A DNA stretch of 64,000 nucleotides from Atherix ibis. Taxonomy: Eukaryota > Arthropoda > Insecta > Diptera > Athericidae. This document shows, piece after piece, positions 11,950 to 24,055 of this stretch (the first letter of the stretch is position 1; every line of letters starts with the position of its first letter). The stretch spans positions 65,221,088 through 65,285,087 of the forward strand of contig OY282610.1 in assembly GCA_958298945.1 (NCBI GenBank), in the 5' to 3' direction. A program made the position numbers and the translations under genes. The notes below the pieces were generated by a model. It did not search any database. It saw only the letters and a list, made by a program, of their open reading frames with translations, and had not been told where the DNA came from.

Positions 11950-12600
11950 ATTTTAGGAATTTTAATTCAGGCAATGTAATATATTTTTAACTTGTACGGT
12001 CCCGTTATCACGACACAGAATTTACGCAATTAAATATCATTTATACCTTTATTCTTAATTATTGTCAATTCTTCTGTTATATACGAGTATTATCACTGGC
12101 ATCAAGCAGACTCAATTTATGAGATTGGCTCTTAGATTATATAAGAACTAGATATGCCTTTACACAAAAATTATGGCCGAATTTTGTTGTCAATACATTC
12201 GTACGAACGTACACATATGCAAAATAACAGAATAAAGTTTAAAACCATTTTGATATGTGATGTTATTTATGCGTAAAGGAATTAGTTTTGGAAGTTTGCA
12301 ATAAAACACAGTATTTTATTTGAAAATACATTATTTATTTATATTTTTTTCACTATATATTACGAGTATTTATTAAAACAGAATTATATTTGATTATATA
12401 AAAATAAATGGGTTAATGTGATATTATGTTGAAATTAAAAAAAACACTGCAACTTAGTAAATATAAATTTTAATGTTAAACAAGCATACACATATGTAGA
12501 TATTGAAAGCTTCTTTATAATATAAATTTATGTACGTGAATTGATATAGTAATTTAAATAGGCATATGCATTTAAAATATATTTTAAAAAAATAAGCATA
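11950..12600. other. AT-rich non-coding sequence
   Basis: No recognisable coding or element ends between the Gypsy fragment and the P-like fragment. Confidence 0.55.
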
Positions 12601-12604
12601 GCGG

Positions 12605-12850
12605 TCAGATTTGTTTTTCAGCACTTACGAAAATTTTCACAATACTTGCAGAAGAGTACTTTAAAAAGCCAAAAGACTTGTAAGCTATCAACCCGTTTAA
12701 AGCGAATTCTTCTTCTAAAGCTAAAAGACAGTCTTTGCAATAAAAAGACTTGCCTAGATTAAAAACAATAAAGCCTGATATATATTCAACCACTTTTTCA
12801 CTATATTCATTAAGTGCAGATGGTTTAAATAAATAATCATGGTCACTTAA
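12605..12850 (-). pseudogene. P-element/THAP9-like transposase C-terminal fragment
   Basis: The minus strand reads DHDYLFKPSALNEYSEKVVE, then YISGFIVFNLGKSFYCKDCLLAL, a spacer, LIAYKSFGFLKYSSASIVKI and a stop. The pattern Y-I-[SA]-G-[FY]-[VI], a C-x2-C pair and then G-x-L-x-x-[PS]-S is typical of the C-terminal domain of P-element and THAP9 transposases. Only about 75 residues remain and no THAP zinc finger, GTPase-like or catalytic part is visible nearby. It is bounded on its 5' side by an in-frame stop and by a local inverted duplication (12809-12879). The family moves DNA by cut-and-paste using GTP as cofactor; this piece cannot. Confidence 0.55.
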
Positions 12851-12879
12851 ATTATTTATTTAACTCATCTGCACTTAAT
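12809..12879. repeat. 29-bp inverted repeat at the edge of the P-like fragment
   Basis: 12809-12837 (ATTAAGTGCAGATGG...) is repeated in reverse complement at 12851-12879 with two mismatches and a 13-base loop. The left arm is part of the P-like coding sequence (PSALNE), so the right arm looks like an inverted copy of it. Confidence 0.75.
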
Positions 12880-13042
12880 TTCCCTTAAATTTTCTTACAC
12901 ACACTTTACGTACAATAGCACTGAACTATTTCCTGGTAAACATTGAACTGTCAATGCATGACGAACTTTTCACTTTTTAATCACTTTTTCGACCAAATAA
13001 ATCAGTAAAAGCCATTTAAGCACATCACATACTAAATTTTTG

Positions 13043-14210
13043 AGAAATTTACCATCGTGTAGTACATTCCTTTAATAGCCTACTGTCAAAGCTTCAGTCG
13101 ATTCCCTTCATTAGTTTTGTTTTGAGAGCCTTTGAAAACGAGCGTGTCGGTCGGTTGCACAAAAATGGAAAAAGAACAATATCGTTCGGTGATTAGATTC
13201 TTGTTTTTGGAAGGGAAAACGCGCAGCGAAATCAAAGATCGCTTGGATGCTGTGTATGGTGACTCTTCTCCTTCGATGGCGACCGTCAAAAATTGGTTCA
13301 ACGAGTTTTTTCGTGGCCGCACGTCGGTTTTTGATGAGCCACGCCCAGGTGCCCCGAAAACGGCTGCTACGGAGGAAACGTTAAAAGTCCACGACTGAAG
13401 ATAGCTGAGACTGTGGGCATCGCAGTAGGAACGGTGCATTATATTCTTCACGAAGAACTGGGCATGAGAAAGCTGTCGGCGCGATGGGTACCGCGTTTGC
13501 TCACACCGGAAAACAAGCGCAACCGTGAGACCACATCGGCGACGTGTTTGGCGCTGTTTCAGCGCAATCCAGCGGAGTTCTTGCGTCGTTTCGTGGCCGT
13601 CGACGAAACATGGATTCACTGGTACACACCATAGACCAAGGAACAGTCGAAACAGTGGACTTCACCCGGCGAACGTGCTCCGAAGAAGGCGAAGACTGTT
13701 CGATCGGCCGGAAAGGTGATGGCCACCGTTTTCTGGGATTCACAAGGTGTGATCCACATCAATTACCTCGAGAAGGGTAAAACAATCACGGGGCGCTACT
13801 ATGCTGACTTATTGGGCCGATTTGACGTCGAATTAAAGAAAAAGCGGCCTCGCTTTGCGAAGAAAAAAGTGCTGTTCCACCACGACAACGCGCCGGCTCA
13901 CACCCCCGCCATGGCCAAATTGGTCGAATTGTGCTACGAATTGCTGTCCCATCCACCGTACTCTCCAGATTTTGCCCCCTGTGAATACTTTTTGTTTCCA
14001 AACCTGAAAAAATCACTCGCCGGGAATAGATTTGGGTCGAGTGAGGAGGTCATCGTCGCCACGGAGGCCTATTTTACTTCCCTCGAGAAAATGTACTTTT
14101 TGGACGGGTTAAAAAAGTTAGAGTAATTGTATCGAGCTTGAAGGAGATTATGTGGAAAAATAAATTTACGTTTTTCTTCTGTAGGCTAAGTACTTGTTGA
14201 ATGACCCTCG
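13043..14210 (+). mobile_element. M3 mariner, copy b, 5'-truncated
   Basis: Similarity to the other M3 copies starts abruptly near 13043, inside the 5' untranslated part, so the left inverted repeat is missing. The right end TACTTGTTGAATGACCCTCG is intact and followed by TA. Upstream sequence (12880-13040) is unrelated. Confidence 0.9.
13165..14163 (+). pseudogene. M3b mariner transposase, several breaks
   Basis: The ATG at 13165 opens MEKEQYRSVIRFL and a good first helix-turn-helix. The frame breaks near 13390, where the VHDLVLADCR segment is partly deleted. It resumes at about 13400 (VGIAVGTVHYIL, WVPRLL, VDETWIH) until a TAG at 13633. It continues as MATVFWDSQG, FHHDNAPAH and PPYSPDFAPCEYFLF to 14126, where 17 or so bases of the C-terminal RWAK segment are lost. 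The third catalytic residue is Glu (GAA at 13983-13985), not Asp, the same change as in M3c. Confidence 0.9.
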
Positions 14211-14212
14211 TA

Positions 14213-17100
14213 CCTCTATGGAGAAATTCTCTACTATTAATTGTCCCATACATACACATTTTGACTCATATAAAAATATTAGTTAACATATTAATTTCAA
14301 CAAAACCTCGTTAATGGTATGAACTGAATTATTTTCTTAAACAAAAATATATCCTGGAATAAATTTACTAATAAAAAAAACTATCACACGAAAAAAATAC
14401 CTTTGCCACTAGTCAAAGTGAAAGCAATTTAACAAAAATATTTCATCTTTCACGTCCAAACATTGTGTGTCCCTACTTTTAAACATGAATCGTCGTTATA
14501 TGGATCACAAACTAGTACACGTATACTAAAAATACGGACTAGCGTTCTATGATATTTTCAGTATTGTTAAATAATGTTTATAGTACACTACAAAAATTGT
14601 TTTTTGCTTTTTATACCTGAAACGTCAGTTTTTGTCTACACTATTTAACGACACTTTTACTACAAAACATTTCAGTTCTTTAAATCATCGACATACTTAC
14701 CTTGTAGCTTAATCAAATTGTCTACTATAGATATTTTCATCTGTTCCACATTTATACAATTTCTAATAAGTTAAGCTCGCGGCCACATGGGTTTTATAGA
14801 CTTAAATATTAGTTTTTTTTTTGTTTATTTTTCTGAAATTTTACTTTCTTTTAGTTGGGTATGATTAAAAATTAAAGTTTTTCTTATTATACGAGTATCT
14901 ATAGTTACAGTTATATAAGTAAGTTTTTGTTTAGTAAGCTTTGTTATTACAATAAATAAATTATGAAATTGAGCATTAAAAATATTAATCTTTTACTTTA
15001 CGACCGGCAAAGGATATGCAAAACTTTTCACTATTCCGACAGACCCCTTTTACAATCTTATATACATAAAGTAGTTCTATATTCTATCTCTATTTTAATT
15101 GTGATTAAACGTGTATTTAAATTATTTATTTAAAAAAATCAAGGTAAAAAATATACAGATTACAACTCCTGCTTGTGCATCTTTTGTTTCGATTAATACC
15201 ATTAAGTTTTCTGGGTAGCAGGATTTTCTAAATATTCCATAATAATGCGTACTTTTATGAACAGGAATAATAAGCCCTACGGAATCTACTCATATATGCT
15301 ACCATAAAATATATTAAAAATTAATTACATCTAATGAAATCAACTATTCCTTGCGGTGTATACAAGCATATATTTATTTATGTACACGTATGCATGGTAT
15401 GAAAATATTTATACAAAAAAATACTCATTCAATACATCATAGCCTTTTCGTGAATATATTCATATTTGCTGTGTTTACCTGTAAAGATAAAGGCTGTGTT
15501 TACCTGTAAAGATAAAATTCAGTTAATTTTTGCTTAATTTACTTTTATCTCTAGATTAATTTTCCTAAATTTTCTATTGTTTTTCACTTTGCTAATTAAT
15601 ATTAAACGTTTTTCTTTTCGGTTTAATATTTTAATTAAAGTGCACTTTATTTCCAAATATAATGCATTAATTCTGTATATTTCTTATTTAATTAGCTAAT
15701 TTGAAGAAAAAAATATTTGGTGAATTGAATTAATGAAAAAGGTCCCGGAAAATAAATTCAAATTATCACAATATTTTTATTATAAGTCCAATCTGTAGAT
15801 TTTTTAAGATGACGTGTACTTTTTATGGTGATTTTGGAGCAGCTCGAATATTAAATTTACTTCTCAGTTGTCTTTTTTTTTTGAATATTTGTCAACCTTT
15901 ATTAAATTCATAAATTTTAGTGTACATTTCACCAATAAATTTGACTTTCATAAATCGTATTTAGATTAATTGTATATAAAATCCAAAAATACAGTATTTT
16001 ATGAAAAATGCAAGTGCATATTTCTGTTTATTTTTTTTTTTCTTAAAATTTACAACTACATTTAATTATAGTTAGATGAGACATATGTAGATCTAGGTAT
16101 TTAAAGGGAGTTCAACAGAGAATAGGTCCTTTACAAGAGGATGGTAATGTTGGGAAAAGATAGGACAGAAGGAACCTTAAGGTCTTACTGTTTCAGACTA
16201 TTTCATATATAAAAAGCAACATCGATAAGTTTAGGAAAGATTTTGGATTGTAGACCATGTTTTTTTGATCGTTTATTTAAAAGTAGTTTTATCTGTAGTT
16301 GTTTGTCACGTCGGTTTTGTACAGATCTTTTTTACCGTGTTTTCGGATTTGATGTTAAATACTTGTCTATAACCTCATGTATGTCATAATATCTTTTTAT
16401 GGTATGACACAGTTTTTAAGTTGTATATTGGACAATTTTCCTGGACAAATGGTAAATATGATATGAATGTATTTATGCTCACTTGCATCTATGTTGTAGG
16501 TTATCAATGTGTTTTCCGAAAATATTCAAAACTATATCGGGATTATTACGAGTATAATATATGACACAGAAAAAACTAGACGAAATGCTCCTGTTGAGTT
16601 TTCTAAGTAGACTACGATGACCTACACAATCAAATGGCTGTACAAATTCTGAAAACACTCCTGCACAGTATTGCTTTTATTGAAAAAAGGATGCAATATT
16701 ATTTTTCCCTGTAAAAGTTTTGAAATTAAAAGCAAAATGTCAATTTTTATTTAAAAATTATAAAAATATATGAAATAATGATTGTGATAATAATTACTGT
16801 CCACAGTTGATTTAGTCCTATTTTGAGATAGATTCCTTCAGAATCAAAATCCTCATTCATTTATTTCATTATCATACAAGTAAATCCAAACTTCTTACAC
16901 AAAATTTATTATAAATTATTCAGTTCTATATTTGCGGAACACTCTAATTGAAAACAAGTCGAATTCAGTAAAAATAAATTAAAATTTTTTTTTTGAACCA
17001 ACATAAATTAAATTCTATGAAATGTTAAATACGTTGATAAAATTACGAGAGGACAGATGTAAAATATGATAAATAAACTAAAATAATTTTAAGAAATTTT
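14213..17100. other. AT-rich non-coding sequence
   Basis: Nearly 3 kb with no recognised coding frame or element end on either strand. The only structure I can point to is the 25-bp tandem duplication at 15468-15517 and many homopolymer A/T runs. Confidence 0.55.
15468..15517. repeat. Perfect two-copy tandem duplication, 25-bp unit
   Basis: GCTGTGTTTACCTGTAAAGA and the five following bases occur twice in direct succession with no differences, pointing to a recent slippage or patch-repair event. Confidence 0.85.
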
Positions 17101-17536
17101 ATAAAATGAGAACGCAATGGCGAAGCCTACAAATGCTTAATTACAAACAGAAACTTAACCGACTACAACGTGAACTAAAAATCTAACGTAGAAAACACTA
17201 CAATGAACGGCATGCAATTTATACAAGATCGTTTAGTGATAATATTTCTTTATGGGAAGCCACTAGACGAATAGTCTCATACAAAAGAACAACACTCCCA
17301 CTGAAACGAAATGACGGTAACTGGGCAAAAATAGGCTGAAATATTTGCTATACATTTGGTAACTACTTTTGCTCCACATGATGATATAGAACACAAATAA
17401 CATACTAATGAAATTATCGAAAAACTTATGTTCCCAGTCTTCCTTCCAAAAATGTTAAGCCCTCGGAAATTAAATCTACTATTCTACGTCTTCCCAATAA
17501 GAAAACCTCCTGGTTATGATCTAATAACAGCACCTA

Positions 17537-18815
17537 CGAGGGTCGTTCAATAAGTCTTTAGATAATAAAGATTTTTTTCACCGACACTACGAGCGCAATT
17601 TCTCGGATTTTCTAAGGACTTATTGTAAGTAGCATTATCGACAGGAAAGCTGTACAAATTTCAGCTCGATCCATAGCGTAGATTAATTTCTATCGTCGAT
17701 TAAAGTTAACGACATTTATTTGTGCATAACAATGGAAAAAAGCGAGTTTAGGGCTGTCATCAAACATCTCCAATTGAAAGGCTTAAGCCCGAAAGAAATG
17801 AAAGCCGAGTTGGATGCAGTTCATGGCACATCTGCACCTGTGTTTGCGACGGTTTACAATTGGGTAAATAAATTTAAACGTGGCCGTTCATCCACAAAAG
17901 ATGAACATCGTTCAGGACGCCCAGTTGAGGTGTCTACTCCTGAAATCATCGACAAAGTCCACGATCTGATTTTAAACGATCGGTGAATTAAAGTGCGCGA
18001 AGTAGTTGAGGTCACGGGCATATCACAAGGTACAGTCGCTTCAATTTTGCATGAAAAATTGTCTGTGAAAAAAATTTCGGCAAGATGGGTGCCGCGTTTG
18101 CGTTTGCTCTCAGAGGAGAATAAGCGCAATCGTGCAATGGACTCTGAGGCAATCCTGCCGAATTACTTCGTCGATATGTCACTGTGGACGAAACCTGGAT
18201 ACACTACTACACTCCAGAAACGAAGAGACAGTCATCACAGTAGATTTTCAAGGGTGAACGGGCTCCGAAGAACGCAAAAACTGTGCCATCGGCCGGCAAG
18301 GTGATGGCCACGGTCTTTTGGGATTCGTAGGGCATCGTTTTTATCGACTACATGGAAACAGGAAAAACAATAACAGAACCGTATTACGCGTCGTTATTGC
18401 AACGGTTGAGCGAGGAAATCAAAGAGAAACGCCCCCATCTGAAGAAGAAAAAAATCCTCTTGCATCAGGACAATGCGCGTGTGCACACCGCCACTGTTTC
18501 CATGGCCAAAATTGTGGAATTGAGAATGGAATTGTTGCAGCATCCCGCTTATTTACCAGATTTGGCCCCAAGTAACTATTTTCTTTTCTCCAATCTGAAG
18601 AAATGGCTTGGCGGACGACTGTTCACTTCCAACGAGGACATCATTGCTCAAACGGATGAGTATTTTGCAGAACTTCCGAAATCCTATTTTTTGGACGGGA
18701 TAAAAATTTTGGAAAAACGGTTGAAAAAGTGTATAGATCTAAAAGGAGATTATGTTGAAAAATAGAAAAATTATTTTTTTCCATATTTTTCTAAGGACTT
18801 ATTGAACGAACCTCG
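17537..18815 (+). mobile_element. M4 mariner (irritans-like), copy a, nested in element A
   Basis: 1,279 bp with ends CGAGGGTCGTTCAATAAGTC and the inverted GACTTATTGAACGAACCTCG (one mismatch), each flanked by TA (17535-17536 and 18816-18817). The sequences left and right join into one non-LTR reading region, so this mariner inserted into an existing element A. Both inverted repeats are present. Confidence 0.95.
17732..18765 (+). pseudogene. M4a mariner transposase, broken
   Basis: ATG at 17732 begins MEKSEFRAVIKHL. A TGA at 17984 replaces an Arg codon within NDR(R)IK. The frame resumes at 17987 with VREVVEVTGISQGTVASIL and WVPRLR, carries an insertion (RLRLLSEE for RLLSEE), and loses part of LFHRNPAEFLRR at about 18150. 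The second half (18352-18765) is open, with LLHQDNARVH and PAYLPDLAPSNYFLF, and ends GDYVEK. The third catalytic Asp is Asn here, whereas the sister copies b, c and d keep Asp. Confidence 0.9.
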
Positions 18816-20229
18816 TATTTTGAAATAAATTTCCCGAAAAGCTTTAGTTTTAATTAAATATATATTTCATGGTATTAATGCTACGCACAACCAATTTTCC
18901 CTTAGTCTGAAATTTACTGCCATTAAAATGATTGTTGAACCAAATAAACCTATTAATTCTCCTTTCTCCTATAGACCCATCAGCCTCTTACAAATCCTTG
19001 GTAAGCTTTTTGAAAAACTTCTTTTTATACGACTCTACCCTGTCCTAGTTAATGAAAAAATTATTCCGTATCACCAATTTGGCTTTCAATCTGAATACTC
19101 CACTGTCCAGCAATGCCATCGCATTGTTGATCACATTGTATCCTCTCTTGAGAGGAAAGACGCGTATTTTTAGATATCTCCGAATCTTTTGATCGTGTGT
19201 AGCATCCTGTGCTCCTCTGGAAACTCAAGAGCTCTCTTTCCTCAACAAACTACCTTTTAATAAATTCATTTCTTTCCCAAAGTAATTTCCAAGTTGCAAT
19301 TAACTCAGAATCCTCGGAAAAATATCATATTCTAGCCGGAGTCCCAGAAGGCAGTATCCTTGATCCCATTTTATATTATATTTATACCAATGACATCCCA
19401 TCTCATCCTAATACTATCATTGCTACTTATGCAGATAATACGGCCATACTTGCTTTCCATACAAATCCTGACATAGCTTCCAACAATTTACAATGCCATA
19501 TCTACAACCTGCAATCCAGGTTTAAGAAATGGAGAGTTAGGTTAATGAACAGAAGAGTGATCACATTACTTTCACACATTGTCAAGGAAAACTTACCCCT
19601 TTATACCTTAACAGCAACATCATTCCACAAAATGTTAAAGTACGTTATTTGGGACTTTAGCTGGACAAGAGACTAACATGGAACCCACATACTATACTAA
19701 AAGGTGTTGAAGCTACTAGACGTTACCGCCAACTTCTTAGACTACTGGACAAACGCTCAAAACTAACAATCAAAAGTAAACTTCTAATCTACAATACAAT
19801 TATTAAACCTATTTGAATATATAGAATTGAACTTTGGAGTTCCACGAAACGTTCCAATTCCAATCGTGCCCAGGCCTTACAATCCAAGATGCTCCGTAAA
19901 ATTGTTGGTGTCCCCTTTTATGTTCATAACAACGTAATATATCGTAATCAAAGTGTTCCTTTTGTTCCAGAACTGTGCAAAAATTTTACTTCCGTTTATC
20001 CTTTTTGTGAGAGAATTGTCCTGTACTGCCCTTCCCGGAAAAACTCACCAGAGACTTAAGAGACATTGGTCTAGAGATTTTCTAGAGAAATCTAACTTCC
20101 GCTAGTTGGAGAAACGCCGATGGGTGTTTACTCCCACTTCATGATGTACAAGGTTGTAAATTATAATGTTATGTAAATCTGCTCGTTACAAAACAATTGT
20201 AGTTGCAGAGATAAAAAAAACCGAATACT

Positions 20230-20361
20230 ATGATATTGGGACTTTTAGAATCGTTTGGTTTAGCAAACTTAGATAAATCCTTGGCTAAAAGTTTAGATTT
20301 TTCTAATGAAAAAGGACATATTGTTTATGGCTTTAGAAAAACCAGTTCTGTTAAACTATAA
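20230..20361 (+). other. Small unassigned open frame (43 codons)
   Basis: An ATG-initiated frame just after the A-element tail reads MILGLLESFGLANLDKSLAK and continues to KTSSVKL before a stop. Its composition is less biased than the surrounding noise frames, but I recognise no family and see no splice or promoter signal. It may well be chance. Confidence 0.15.
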
Positions 20362-20764
20362 TGATTAGTGAAAAGAAAAGTTAAGATCATGGTAGACATT
20401 GATGACAGATATAAGTGAGTAAAAGGGGAAGAAGAGTCAGTATGGTCTGACTTGCATACTCTAGCACATTTTTATATAATATCGTTTAAACTTTTCGCAT
20501 TCTTGTCGTTTTGTTTGTTGCCGTTTGATTGATTTTATAAAACGTTTGTGCTTGATTGTATCTTGACAGCTGAGTTACATTTAAGTCTTAATATGTTTTA
20601 GCCATTATAAAACTTTAAGCCCTGAGGCAATATTATGGAAAATTCAATGACTGACAGCAATGTCAATACTATGTTAGGCTACATTTTAAAAGGCTTCTAT
20701 GTCTATGGACCTAATTGAATTCGTGTGGGGATCGAAGGAATGGCCGCTACAATGAAATATGGCT
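20362..20764. other. Non-coding spacer
   Basis: Nothing recognised between the A element and M3c. Confidence 0.5.
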
Positions 20765-20765
20765 T

Positions 20766-21966
20766 CGAGGGTCATTCAACAAGTACTTAGCCTCACCGTC
20801 TGATGGAACTGCTGTCACAAAAGAAATTTACCATCATGCAGTACATTCTTTTAGTAGCCTACTGTCAAAGTTTCAGTCGATTCCTTTCATTCGTTTTGTT
20901 TTGAGAGCCTTTGAAAGCGAGCGTGTCGGTCGGTTGCACAAAAATGGAAAAAGAACAATATCGTTCGGTGATTAGATTCTTGTTTTTGGAAGGGAAAACG
21001 TGCAGCGAAATCAAAGATCGCTTTGATGCTGTGTATGGTGGCTCTTCTCCTTTGATGGCGACCGTCAAGAATTGGTACAACGAGTTTTTTCGTGGCCGCA
21101 CGTCGGTTTTTTTTTTTCAGTCACAGCTGAGACTGTGGGCATCGCAGTAGGAACGGTGCATCATATTCTACACGAAGAACTGGGCATGAGAAAGCTGTCG
21201 GCGCGATGGGTGCCGCGTTTGCTCACACCGGAAAACAAGCGCAACCGTGAGACCACATCGGCGGTGTGTTTGGCGCTGTTTCAGCGCAATCCAGCGGAGT
21301 TCTTGCGTCGTTTCGTGACCGTCGACGAAACATGGATTCACTTGTATACACCAGAGACCAAGGAACAGTCGAAACAGTGGACTTCACCCGGCGAACGTGG
21401 TCCAGAGAAGGCGAAGACTGTTCGATCGGCCGGAAAGGTGATGGCCACCGTTTTCTGGAATTCACAAGGTGTGATCCACATCGATTACCTCGAGAAGGGT
21501 AAAACAATCACGGGGCGCTACTATGCTGACTTATTGGGCCAATTTGACGTCGAATTGAAGAAAAAGCGGCCCCGCTTTGCGAAGAAAAAAGTGCTGTTCC
21601 ACCACGACAACGCGCCGGCTCACACCTCCGCCGTCGCAATGGCCAAATTGGTCGAATTCCGCTACGAATTGCTGCCCCATCCACCGTACTCTTCAGATTT
21701 GGCCCCCTGTGAATTCTTTTTGTTTCCAAACCTGAAAAAATCACTCGCCGGGAATAGATTTGGGTCGAATGAGGAGGTCATCGTCGCCACGGAGGCCTAT
21801 TTTGCTTCCCTCGAGAAAATGTATTTTTTGGACGGGTTAGAAAAGTTAGAGTATCGCTGGGCCAAGTGTATCGAGCTTGAAGGAGATTATGTGGAAAAAT
21901 ATATTGCCATCTTTCCAAAATTTTCGTTTTTCTTTTGTAGGCTAAGTACTTGTTGAATGACCCTCG
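20766..21966 (+). mobile_element. M3 mariner, copy c, both ends present
   Basis: Starts CGAGGGTCATTCAACAAGTA (the TA before it is now TT) and ends TACTTGTTGAATGACCCTCG followed by TA. At 1,201 bp it is about 80 bp shorter than M3a because of an internal loss near 21110. Confidence 0.93.
20944..21956 (+). pseudogene. M3c mariner transposase with internal deletion
   Basis: The ATG at 20944 opens MEKEQYRSVIRFL. Around 21105-21125 a run of T followed by CAGTCACAG replaces about 100 bp encoding the end of the first DNA-binding domain, and changes frame. From there a 294-codon frame is open: VGIAVGTVHHIL, WVPRLL, VDETWIH, FHHDNAPAH, APCEFFLF. The third catalytic position is Glu (GAA at 21711-21713). 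The normal stop codon after VEK has mutated, so the frame reads on through the 3' untranslated part to 21956. Confidence 0.9.
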
Positions 21967-21968
21967 TA

Positions 21969-22597
21969 TGTATTTTTTTCACCATTGGTGTGAGCAGTTT
22001 CGAATTGTGATTTAATATACATAACAATGAAACTGGAAATATGCTGGTTGGTTTTAGTAGTGAAAGTGGTAGTAATTTAAAAACTTTACAAATATATAGT
22101 TTATAGCAGCCTTGTTCAAACTCTACCTTCTTACATTAACTAGTATATGGGATGGTTTATATTTTTATATACAATACTTAGCACCGGGAAAATTTTTTTT
22201 TACATATTTTTATATATGTCAACAAAAAATTTAAAAATAGCCTATTGTAGATGTTTTTTTAATTCCGAAAAAGGAATGCTTCAATTTTGATAATATTTAC
22301 TTTTTTGTATTGTATTTTTTGTTATCGGTTTTCCTATATCATTATAGTCAGCACCTATTTAAGAGGAAAATACATCGGAAGTTCTTACTTCTTATGGCTT
22401 GGTAGTATCAATCTTAATTCCATAAGCTCACCAATGCATTTATAGAGATATTTTATTTTGGTTTGAAATGTCTATAAATGAAAAGCCTCCTTTAATATAT
22501 TTTCTCAGCAAATTTGTTATAAATATATTAAAAATTAATAATAAATATGTTAAGAAAAAAAAATTGTTTTTTTTATAATTTCTACGTAATTATGTAT
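21969..22597. other. AT-rich non-coding sequence
   Basis: Nothing recognised on either strand between the two mariners. Confidence 0.55.
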
Positions 22598-22598
22598 A

Positions 22599-23792
22599 TG
22601 GTTGTTCGGAAAGTAATTTTGTTTTTTTTAAAAAAAAATTATAATACTTTTTTTCTTTCAGTGAATTAATATTTTATTCAATTAAATATTGTCCAGTCTG
22701 ATCCAATACCCTTTGCCATCTTTCTGGCAATAGCATGATTCCATGCTCATAAAATTTTGGTTCTTTGCCGACAAAAAACTGATGCAAGTGCTTTTTGACC
22801 TCCTCATTTGAATGAAATGTTTTACCGTCTAAAATTTTTTGTAGCGACCGGAATAAATGATAATCGGAAGGTGCTAGTTCTGGAAAGTATGATGGGTGTA
22901 GGAATATATCCCATACAAGCTCTAAAAGCTTTTGCCGAGTGGTCAAACTTTTATGTGGTTTCGCATTATCCTGTTGGAACACTATACCTTTCCTATTGAC
23001 CAATTCTGGCCTTTTTGCTTTAAGTGAATCATTCAATTTGTCCAAGTGATGACAGTACACTTCAGAATTGATCATTGTGTTGCTCGGTAGAAGCTCATAA
23101 TAAACGATTTCTTTGAAATCCCACCAAACAGGTAGCATAACCTTTTTTTGATGAATATTGGCTTTCGAAGTGCTTTGAGCCGGTTCATCTTTTTTACTCC
23201 ATGATCTTTTGCGCTTAACATTATTGTAGACAACCCATTTCTCATCCCCAGTGATGATACGCTTTAACAATGGATCATTTTCTTGGCGTTTGAGAAGCAA
23301 ATCACAAACGTCAATGCGACGGCACAAATTTTTTTCCGTAAGAAGAGCTTTGAGATTAAACTTAGCCATTTCAAATGATCATGAACGGTCGAATTCGATA
23401 AATTTAATATCTCAGCGATCTCACGAGTTGTTATTCGCCGGTTTGCGTTAGTTAATGCCTTTATTGTGTCTTCATAAGCTTCAACTGGATCGAAATTTTG
23501 CAAAGCAGTTTTGGAACCGGTTTTCAGATAATTTCTTTCTTGCTTGAACAGCATTTTTATTTTTTCTATAGTAAAAAATTAAAATATGCCGAAAATACTG
23601 TTTTTCACTTTCCATATTGAAAAGTGTGTCTAGCAAAAACTACTTTGCAGAATCAATTTTTTCACAAGCAAGCTTTGCTATATTAGCTATCAAAATACAT
23701 ATGATTATTCAGCTTAAGTATGAAGTTGGTTGTGAAAAATACAATTAAGTCCTCTTTTGGGAAAAAACAAAATTACTTTCCGAACAATCAAT
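22599..23792 (-). mobile_element. M2 mariner, copy c, most complete of its family
   Basis: About 1,194 bp. The left end TGGTTGTTCGGAAAGTAATT and right end ATTACTTTCCGAACAATCAA are inverted repeats with a few differences from the M2 consensus, and TA dinucleotides lie at both edges. It carries N- and C-terminal transposase segments, unlike copies a and b. Confidence 0.88.
22674..23615 (-). pseudogene. M2c mariner transposase, deleted and frame-shifted
   Basis: Reading leftward, an ATG at 23615 begins MESEKQYFRHILIFYYRKNK, the usual start of this family. A deletion after KKLSEN removes most of the first helix-turn-helix. The second is present (NRRITTREIAEILNLSNSTV at about 23385-23445). After a frame change the catalytic part is open for 231 codons from 23369 to 22674, with GDEKWVVYNN (first Asp), FQQDNAKPH (second) and LAPSDYHLF (third), the last two 34 residues apart, ending DQTGQYLIE. 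All three catalytic Asp survive, but the DNA-binding domain is damaged. Nearest well-known relative: Hsmar1/SETMAR. Confidence 0.88.
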
Positions 23793-24055
23793 TATTATCG
23801 TATAAGTTCCAAAAAGGACCTTAAATGCATAATAAAAGCAAAAAATGCAGAAAATTCTTTTTATGAATATTGGCGCTATATATGAGAAAACATTTTATTG
23901 TTATTTTTATAAATAACCCTTTAAGATTTAAAGCAACTAATTTTCTAATATTGAACAAAAAACAAATTCCTCTGGAGAACTAAAATTAAGTATGACCAAT
24001 GGCATTTTTCTTTTACAAACTACTAATATTATCTAAAATTATTTAAGACTAAATG

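Larger units (their letters stand above)
17105..20223 (+). mobile_element. Jockey-like non-LTR element A, copy 1 (RT half), split by M4a
   Basis: A 5'-truncated copy. 17105-17530 carries the linker between endonuclease and RT (LNRLQRELK, then LKRNDGNWAK). The frame leading into PPGYDLITA is interrupted at 17535 by the M4a mariner and continues after 18817 (FAIIKMI-like, then YRPISLLQILGKLFEKLL at 18970-19030, HQFGFQSEYSTVQQC). The palm (AGVPEGSILDPILYYIY, then TYADNTAIL) lies at 19335-19450; the catalytic YADD is changed to YADN. Thumb sequences run to about 19870, and the element ends in a short A-rich tail at 20223. Multiple frame breaks. No RNase H domain follows the RT, as in jockey-clade elements. 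Confidence 0.85.

Noticed and set aside
13086..13619. 177-codon minus-strand frame over M3b
   Set aside because: Antisense of the transposase; its residues correspond to the reverse complement of the DNA-binding and linker regions.
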